Shown piece after piece: positions 7,425 to 12,706 of a stretch of 12,706 nucleotides of DNA. Numbering within the stretch: the stretch's first letter is position 1; each line of letters begins with the position of its first letter. The notes under the pieces are model-generated. The model saw only the letters and a list, made by a program, of their open reading frames with translations. It had not been told where the DNA came from and did not search any database. A program made the translations under genes and the position numbers. This DNA is from Bacteroidota bacterium (GTDB lineage Bacteria; Bacteroidota; Bacteroidia; Bacteroidales; WCHB1-69), in the NCBI GenBank assembly GCA_023392945.1, contig JAEWNB010000153.1, forward strand, positions 1 to 12,706. Direction: 5' to 3'.

Positions 7425-7432
7425 CATCTTTG
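7425..7432 (+). promoter_or_regulatory. candidate -7 box for the surface-protein array
   Basis: CATCTTTG differs from TAnnTTTG only at the first base and lies 55 bp before ATG 7488, a normal leader length. No TTTG is seen at -33 (the nearest, 7409-7412, is only 12 bp away), so support is weak. As a strong terminator precedes it, a promoter is expected somewhere in 7333-7480. The gaps between array genes (38 bp or less) hold no such box. Confidence 0.35.
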
Positions 7433-7487
7433 CTTCGGATAAAAAACAAATTAAAAAAACTATTATTAATATAAATCTTAAAAAACG

Positions 7488-9431
7488 ATGAGAAAATTCC
7501 GTCATTTAATGAAAGTAACTTTTTTCGTTACATCTTTGTTATTCATTACTATTTCTGTCATGGGTCAGACCTGGACTGCATCCGATGGCTGCCCAACAAG
7601 TTTTACAAATATTAATGCCACCTACTTGAAAAAATTTTATAGTACTTCCAGTACTTTTTCAACTCATTCCAGTTATTTGAATTACTCAGCAGGCACCAGC
7701 GGAGCTTCTCACACCATTATTACTTCCGGTGGAAATGATATTAATGCTTACATTCCAAGCACAAATCCAACAATATATCTGCAAAAGCTGCCCACCTGGG
7801 ATGGTGTTCCCCAAACACAGGTTTTCAGACTTAATGAACCGACTGCTCCCGGAACTAGCGGATATTACGGAGCCTCCAGTGTATATAAGTTTATTCCCGA
7901 TTCGCTAAATAATATTCTTAATGTTTACTTTGCTTTTGTTGTTCAGTTGCCACACGAAACCTATGATGCAAATCCTGTTTTTCAAATCCGTGTTTTAAAC
8001 ACCAGCAATCAGCTTATATACCCACAAGCCTATTATTTATTAAATACCGGTTACGTCAATGGACAATATTTTCCAAATCCTGCTGCTCAAAATATTTCAT
8101 GGTATCTTTGCGGATCAGGTTATGAAACTGCTATCTGGGTTGACTGGACTCCTATTGCTTTCGACTTACGAAATTTCGTTGGACAAGAGGTTAAATTAGA
8201 ACTTATTGCCACGGGTTGTATGTATAGCGGACACTGGGGATACGCCTATTACACTGCTAAATGCTTGGAAGGAAGACTTACAGCCACTTCTTGCGAAGGG
8301 GAAGACCTTATTGTTACCGCTCCTAACGGTTTTGAAGATTACACCTGGTATGACAGTGACGGCAATGAGATTGGATGGGCAGAACGTTATTACACCCCAA
8401 GAGATACCAATATGACCTACGCCAGATGTGTGATGCACTCCCGTACCGGCGCCGAAATTGAAATGGATATAAATATTACCTATTACGACCTTACTTCACA
8501 ATTTGAATACACCCAAATCAAAGATGAGTGCAATTATAAGATTCAATTTGAAAATACCGGTATTGTGAGAATTATCGGAGGCAGTAGTGTCACCCTGCCG
8601 GTTCAATATACCGAATGGGATTTTGGGGACGGCTCTCCTCTTTCCAACGAAGTAAATCCTTTACATACTTATGATGATCCGGGGACTTATAATGTCAGGT
8701 GTGTTTTGTTTGACCCCGACAATGTTTGTGCCGATACCATTACGCAAGTTGTTGTGGTTGATCCGGATGCAACCATCGGAGCCCATTCTACAGATGTTGT
8801 GAGAACTTGCCAGGAAAATCTGCCCTATGTTTATAATGCAGACTATTCTTTTGCTCAGGAAGGAACTTATCAGGTTGTTTTCACCGGAGCCACTTGGAAC
8901 GGTTGCGACAGCATTGTTGATGCTACCCTGATTGTGGAAAATCCACAGGTTGTAATTCAACAACAAGGTGATTACTGCGATCAGTTCTCGGCAAATCTGA
9001 TTGCCGAAACCGAAGCCCAAGAGCCTTCTTTCCTCTGGAATGACGGCTCTACCCTTGGCTCTCTTGTCATAACAGCTCCCGGCACTTACTCTGTTACCGT
9101 TACCGATATTAGCGGTTGTGTGGCACAGGATGCTATTGTAATCCCGGCATGTGTACCCAATATTGTATTGCCAAACTCCATCTCCCCTTCCGATGACAAT
9201 GGGCTTAACGACTATTTCTATTTACCCCAGAAAAACTTGGTTGACAAAGTGGAAGTATCTATTTTTGACAGATATGGCACTATGGTTTTCTATACATTTG
9301 ATAAAGATTTTAAATGGGGCGGTGAGGTCAATGGAAAAAAGGCTATCAATTCCACTTTTAATTATGTAATTTATATTACCGATTATAATGGAATTGTTAC
9401 CAAACACACCGGTAGCATCACGGTATTATAA
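7488..9431 (+). CDS. secreted multidomain PKD / CHU_C surface protein, array copy 1
   Basis: A 647-residue secreted protein, probably surface-attached or released through a type IX system. The signal peptide covers residues 1-26 (basic MRKFRHLMK, hydrophobic 10-25, cut after VMG before Gln27). Residues 28-262 form a beta-rich domain with Cys35, Cys208, Cys244 and Cys259, and the signature IWVDWTPIAFDLRNFVGQ...GHWGYAYYTAKC, which resembles modules common in Bacteroidota surface proteins. Next come an Ig-like segment (268-332), a PKD domain (about 336-425, key YTEWDFGDGSP and HTYDDPGTYNV), a Cys module (438-486, CQENLPYVY...GCDSIVDATLIV), another Ig-like module (497-555), and the CHU_C sorting domain (556-647, NIVLPNSISP, NGLNDYF, IFDRYGTMVF, ending GSITVL). 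No enzymatic residues are evident; an adhesin or structural role is inferred. ATG 7488 is the first and fits; ATG 7509 is an alternative. It is the first of three tandem paralogues. Confidence 0.9.
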   Translation: MRKFRHLMKVTFFVTSLLFITISVMGQTWTASDGCPTSFTNINATYLKKFYSTSSTFSTHSSYLNYSAGTSGASHTIITSGGNDINAYIPSTNPTIYLQKLPTWDGVPQTQVFRLNEPTAPGTSGYYGASSVYKFIPDSLNNILNVYFAFVVQLPHETYDANPVFQIRVLNTSNQLIYPQAYYLLNTGYVNGQYFPNPAAQNISWYLCGSGYETAIWVDWTPIAFDLRNFVGQEVKLELIATGCMYSGHWGYAYYTAKCLEGRLTATSCEGEDLIVTAPNGFEDYTWYDSDGNEIGWAERYYTPRDTNMTYARCVMHSRTGAEIEMDINITYYDLTSQFEYTQIKDECNYKIQFENTGIVRIIGGSSVTLPVQYTEWDFGDGSPLSNEVNPLHTYDDPGTYNVRCVLFDPDNVCADTITQVVVVDPDATIGAHSTDVVRTCQENLPYVYNADYSFAQEGTYQVVFTGATWNGCDSIVDATLIVENPQVVIQQQGDYCDQFSANLIAETEAQEPSFLWNDGSTLGSLVITAPGTYSVTVTDISGCVAQDAIVIPACVPNIVLPNSISPSDDNGLNDYFYLPQKNLVDKVEVSIFDRYGTMVFYTFDKDFKWGGEVNGKKAINSTFNYVIYITDYNGIVTKHTGSITVL

Positions 9432-9469
9432 CTTATCAATATATATTAATCAAACAATCATAATATATC

Positions 9470-11410
9470 ATGAAATCAAACAAATTTTTTAAATCACAAT
9501 TTTCACTGCTATTTATAATTCTTATAGTAAATACAGTGTCTGCTCAGACTTGGACTGCCTCCAATGGCTGCCCTCCAAGCTTTACCGATTTAAATGCCAC
9601 TTACTTGAAAAAATTCTATAGTAATTCCAGTACTTTCACTACTCATTTCAGCTATTTGAATTACTCGGCAGGCACTCACGGATCTTCTCACACCCTTATT
9701 ACTACCGGTGGAAATGATCCCAATGCTTTTGTCACCGGGACAAATCCCCCAATCTATCTGCAAAAGCTACCCACCTGGGATGGCGTTCCTCAGACACAGG
9801 TTATAAGGCTTAATGAACAGCTTGATCCTTCCAGTAGCGGATATTACGGAGCATCAAATGTCTATAAATTCATTCCAGATTCAATCAATAATATTCTTAA
9901 TGTTTACTTTGCTTTTGTTGTTCAGTTACCACATACCACCTATGATGCTAATCCCGTTTTTCAAATCCGTGTTTTGAACACCAGTAACCAGCTTATATAT
10001 CCACAAGCTTATTATCTATTAAATACAGGTTACAACAACGGTGTTTTTTCACCGAATCCTGCAGCTCAGGATATTGATTGGTATGCATGCCAATCAGGAG
10101 GATATACTATTATTTGGGTTGACTGGACCCCTATTGCTTTCGACTTACGAAATTTTATAGGACAAGAGGTTAAACTAGAAATTATTGCCACGGGTTGTAT
10201 GTGGGGTGGACACTGGGGATACGCCTATTATACTGCTAAATGTCAGCCAGGATGTCTTACTGCCACTTCTTGCGAAGGAGAAGACCTTATTGTTACTGCT
10301 CCTAACGGTTTTGAAGATTACACCTGGTATGATAGAGACGGCAATGAGATTGGATGGGCAGAACGTTATTACACTCCAAGAGACACCAATATGACTTATG
10401 CAAGATGTGTGATGCACTCCCGTACAGGGGCCGAAATTGAAATGGATATAAACATTACCTATTATGACCTTACTTCGCAATTTGAATACACCCAAATTAA
10501 AGATGAGTGCAATTATAAGATTCAATTTGAAAATACCGGTATTGTGAGAATTATCGGAGGCAGTAGTGTCACTCTGCCGGTTCAATATACCGAATGGGAT
10601 TTTGGCGACGGTTCTCCGATTTCTAATGAAGTAAATCCTTTGCATACTTATGATAATCCGGGAACATATAATGTCACGTGTATTTTGTTTGACCCCGACA
10701 ATGTCTGTTCAGATACTATCACCCTTGTCGTGGTGGTTGATCCGGATGCAACCATTGGAGCCCATACTACCGATGTTGTCAGAACTTGCCAGGAAAACCT
10801 GCCCTATGTTTATAATGCAGACTATTCTTTTGCTCAGGCAGGAACTTATCAGGTTGTTTTCCCCGGAGCCACTTGGAACGGTTGCGACAGCATTGTTGAT
10901 GCTACCCTGATCGTGGAAAATCCTCAAGTGGTTATTCAACAACAGGGTGATTACTGCGATCAGTTCTCGGCAAATCTGATTGCCGAAACTGAAGCCCAAG
11001 AGCCTTCTTTCCTCTGGAATGACGGCTCTACCCTTGGCTCTCTTGTCATAACAGCTCCCGGCACTTACTCCGTTACCGTTACCGATATTAGCGGTTGTGT
11101 GGCACAGGATGCTATTGTAATCCCGGCATGTGTACCCAATATTGTATTGCCAAACTCCATCTCTCCTTCCGACGAGAATGGGCTAAACGACTATTTCTAT
11201 CTGCCACAGAAGAACCTGGTTGAGAAGATTGAATTATCTATTTTTGACAGATATGGCACTATGGTTTTCCACACTTTTGATAAAGATTTTAAATGGGCCG
11301 GTGAGGTTTTTGGAAAAACCTATTTCAATGCTACCTATAATTATGTTATATACATTACCGATTACAATGGCATAACCACTATTCATAAAGGAAGTATTAC
11401 AATATTTTGA
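9470..11410 (+). CDS. secreted multidomain PKD / CHU_C surface protein, array copy 2
   Basis: A 646-residue paralogue of the preceding protein with the same domain order shifted by one residue. It has a signal peptide (1-25, MKSNKFFKSQ then a hydrophobic core, cut after VSA before Gln26), the N-terminal beta-rich domain with IWVDWTPIAFDLRNF and GHWGYAYYTAKC, Ig-like and PKD modules (YTEWDFGDGSP, HTYDNPGTYNV), the CQENLPY...GCDSIV module and the type B sorting domain ending GSITIF. The signal peptide, parts of the N-terminal domain and the last 60 residues differ clearly from copy 1, whereas the middle is almost the same. It starts 38 bp after copy 1 with no promoter visible between, so one transcript is likely. 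Its stop TGA overlaps a TTG in the frame of the next copy. Function is inferred to be adhesion or surface structure. Confidence 0.9.
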   Translation: MKSNKFFKSQFSLLFIILIVNTVSAQTWTASNGCPPSFTDLNATYLKKFYSNSSTFTTHFSYLNYSAGTHGSSHTLITTGGNDPNAFVTGTNPPIYLQKLPTWDGVPQTQVIRLNEQLDPSSSGYYGASNVYKFIPDSINNILNVYFAFVVQLPHTTYDANPVFQIRVLNTSNQLIYPQAYYLLNTGYNNGVFSPNPAAQDIDWYACQSGGYTIIWVDWTPIAFDLRNFIGQEVKLEIIATGCMWGGHWGYAYYTAKCQPGCLTATSCEGEDLIVTAPNGFEDYTWYDRDGNEIGWAERYYTPRDTNMTYARCVMHSRTGAEIEMDINITYYDLTSQFEYTQIKDECNYKIQFENTGIVRIIGGSSVTLPVQYTEWDFGDGSPISNEVNPLHTYDNPGTYNVTCILFDPDNVCSDTITLVVVVDPDATIGAHTTDVVRTCQENLPYVYNADYSFAQAGTYQVVFPGATWNGCDSIVDATLIVENPQVVIQQQGDYCDQFSANLIAETEAQEPSFLWNDGSTLGSLVITAPGTYSVTVTDISGCVAQDAIVIPACVPNIVLPNSISPSDENGLNDYFYLPQKNLVEKIELSIFDRYGTMVFHTFDKDFKWAGEVFGKTYFNATYNYVIYITDYNGITTIHKGSITIF

Positions 11411-12706
11411 AAAAAACCGATGAAGAAATATTCTTTTTATTGAAACCGTTAGTTATAATAATAGTACTATCATTTTCAATTACACTTTCAGCTCAAATAT
11501 GGACTGCCTACAATGGTTGTCCCCCTTCATTTACAAATTTGAATGCCAACTATGTAAGAAAAGGATATAATACTTCAAATGACCGAACTACTCATTACAG
11601 TTATATTAATTTCACTCAGGGAACAATGGTGGGGACACACACTCTTATTACCACCGGAGGCAATGATATCAATGCTTCTATTCCAAACACAAATCCCCCA
11701 ATCTATCTGCAAATACTTCCCACTTGGGATGGAATTCCTCAAATTGAAGTTATTCGCTTAAATTATGATGCATCACCTTGGGAAAGCGGTTTTTATGGAG
11801 CTTGTATTGTTTATAAATATATACCCGATTCGATCTTTAATATTTTGGATGTCTATTTTTCCTTTGTTACTAATCTACCTCATCGATATTACCAAGAGAA
11901 CCCGTTATTCCAGATCAGAATGTTGGATTCAAATGATCAATTAATTTATCCTCAAGCTTATTATCTTTTAAATAGCGGATATTGGCGAGGAATATATTAT
12001 CCGAACCCTTCCGCACAGGATGTAAACTGGTATTTATCTACAGATCCAACTGGAGATACTACAATATGGGTTGACTGGATGCCGATTGCTTTTGATTTGC
12101 GTAATTTCGTAGGGCAAGAAGTAAAGTTGGAAATTATAGCAACCGGTTGTATTCCCGGTGCACATTACGGTTATGGCTATTACACTGCTAAATGTCTGGA
12201 AGGAAGACTTAAAGCCACTTCTTGCGAAGGTCTTATTGTCAACGCCCCAAATGGATTTAGAGACTATACATGGTATGATAATAATGACAATGAAATCGCA
12301 TGGTCAGAAAGTTACTATGCACAAATAGATACCAATATGACTTATGTCCGATGTGTGATGCATTCCTACACCGGGGCCGAAATTGAAATGGATATAATCA
12401 TTACTTATTACGACCTTACTTCGAAATTCGAATACACCCAAATCAAGGATGAGTGCAATTATAAAATTCAATTTCTAAATACAGGTATTATCAGAATTTT
12501 CGGAGACAGTAGTGTCATCCTGCCGGTTCAATATACCGAATGGGATTTTGGGGACGGCACTCCGCTTTCTACGGAAGTAAATCCATTACATACCTATTCT
12601 GATCCAGGGACTTATAATGTCAGGTGTGTTTTGTTTGATCCGGATAATGTATGCACTGATACTATTATCCAACCTGTCATTGTGGATGCTGATGCAACTA
12701 TTCTTG
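11407..12706 (+). CDS. secreted PKD surface protein, array copy 3, partial, start uncertain or frameshifted
   Basis: An open frame continuous from 11401 to the window end encodes a third paralogue: mature start AQIWTAYNGC, the N-terminal beta-rich domain (TIWVDWMPIAFDLRNFVGQ, YGYGYYTAKC), the Ig-like segment and most of the PKD domain (YTEWDFGDGTP, HTYSDPGTYNV); the rest lies beyond the window. There is no ATG in this frame before the signal peptide. Options are TTG 11407, overlapping the previous stop (TTGA), TTG 11440, giving MKPLVIIIVLSFSITLSAQ, or ATG 11420. The ATG 11420 reading gives MKKYSFY and a stop at 11441-11443; one extra T in the T5 run (11434-11438) would join it to LLKPLVIIIVLSFSITLSAQ, a very good signal peptide. 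So this is either a TTG-started gene, a phase-variable gene in its off state, a decaying copy or a sequencing error. The given start is the longest possibility. Two codons are missing (EGLI where the other copies have EGEDLI). Confidence 0.75.
   Translation, partial: MKKTDEEIFFLLKPLVIIIVLSFSITLSAQIWTAYNGCPPSFTNLNANYVRKGYNTSNDRTTHYSYINFTQGTMVGTHTLITTGGNDINASIPNTNPPIYLQILPTWDGIPQIEVIRLNYDASPWESGFYGACIVYKYIPDSIFNILDVYFSFVTNLPHRYYQENPLFQIRMLDSNDQLIYPQAYYLLNSGYWRGIYYPNPSAQDVNWYLSTDPTGDTTIWVDWMPIAFDLRNFVGQEVKLEIIATGCIPGAHYGYGYYTAKCLEGRLKATSCEGLIVNAPNGFRDYTWYDNNDNEIAWSESYYAQIDTNMTYVRCVMHSYTGAEIEMDIIITYYDLTSKFEYTQIKDECNYKIQFLNTGIIRIFGDSSVILPVQYTEWDFGDGTPLSTEVNPLHTYSDPGTYNVRCVLFDPDNVCTDTIIQPVIVDADATIL

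Larger units (their letters stand above)
7488..12706 (+). repeat. tandem array of three paralogous surface-protein genes
   Basis: Copies 1 (7488-9431) and 2 (9470-11410) align in register with a 1979-bp period over most of their length; copy 3 begins near 11407-11420 and is cut by the window edge. Similarity is uneven. For example, 8967-9184 and 10946-11163 show only two differences over 218 bases, while the first 200 and last 200 bases of the genes differ much more. The array arose by tandem duplication and has probably exchanged sequence since. Confidence 0.9.

Noticed and set aside
10175..10999. Minus-strand frames repeated at the same place in copies 1 and 2
   Set aside because: Their conservation follows from the similarity of the sense-strand paralogues; composition gives no sign of real proteins.
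11579..11761. Short open frame of 60 codons within copy 3
   Set aside because: It is in another frame than the clearly homologous paralogue reading and has no signature of its own.
1..12706. CRISPR arrays, tRNA or rRNA genes, insertion sequences, integrase or defence genes
   Set aside because: None was seen on either strand; repeats are limited to the paralogue array and short palindromes.

Overview
The window looks like a chromosomal segment of a member of the Bacteroidota, probably Bacteroidales or a close relative. The evidence is: -7 promoter elements of the TAnnTTTG type; A-rich leaders without Shine-Dalgarno motifs; a short ACT-less phosphoglycerate dehydrogenase of the kind typical of that phylum; signal peptides cut just before Gln; and secreted proteins ending in a gliding-motility-type (CHU_C, type B) C-terminal domain, which implies a type IX secretion system elsewhere in the genome. 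The assignment rests on recognition by eye; no search was run.

Layout. Positions 1-363 are an AT-rich non-coding stretch leading into a LysR-type regulator (364-1260, +), with a perfect 9-bp inverted repeat just before its start. A convergent gap (1261-1411) holds a REP-like palindrome and a second hairpin. Three minus-strand genes follow: an exported isochorismatase-fold hydrolase (1412-2008), a YbdG-type mechanosensitive channel (2126-3373) and an exported alkaline phosphatase (3417-5078). The phosphatase and channel are 43 bp apart and are probably co-transcribed from a promoter at 5161-5191. Back to back with that promoter is a second one (5213-5242) for serC-serA (5285-7280, +), two consecutive steps of serine synthesis, closed by a clear intrinsic terminator (7304-7332).

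The right-hand 5.2 kb (7488 to the window end) is a head-to-tail array of three paralogous genes for large secreted multidomain proteins. Each has a signal peptide and a roughly 240-residue N-terminal beta-rich domain, and each then runs through an Ig-like segment and a PKD domain. The two complete copies go on to a Cys-containing repeat module and the CHU_C sorting domain. They share a period of 1979 bp and are mosaic: blocks of near-identity sit between clearly diverged ends. The third copy runs off the window and has a disturbed start: its best ATG and signal peptide are joined to the rest only if one T is added to a T5 run, otherwise it must start at TTG.

No RNA genes, CRISPR arrays or insertion sequences were seen. 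The most interesting part is the tandem surface-protein array with its apparent gene conversion and possibly switchable third copy. The operator-like palindrome of lysR and the Lys-for-His substitution in the SerA active site are secondary points.
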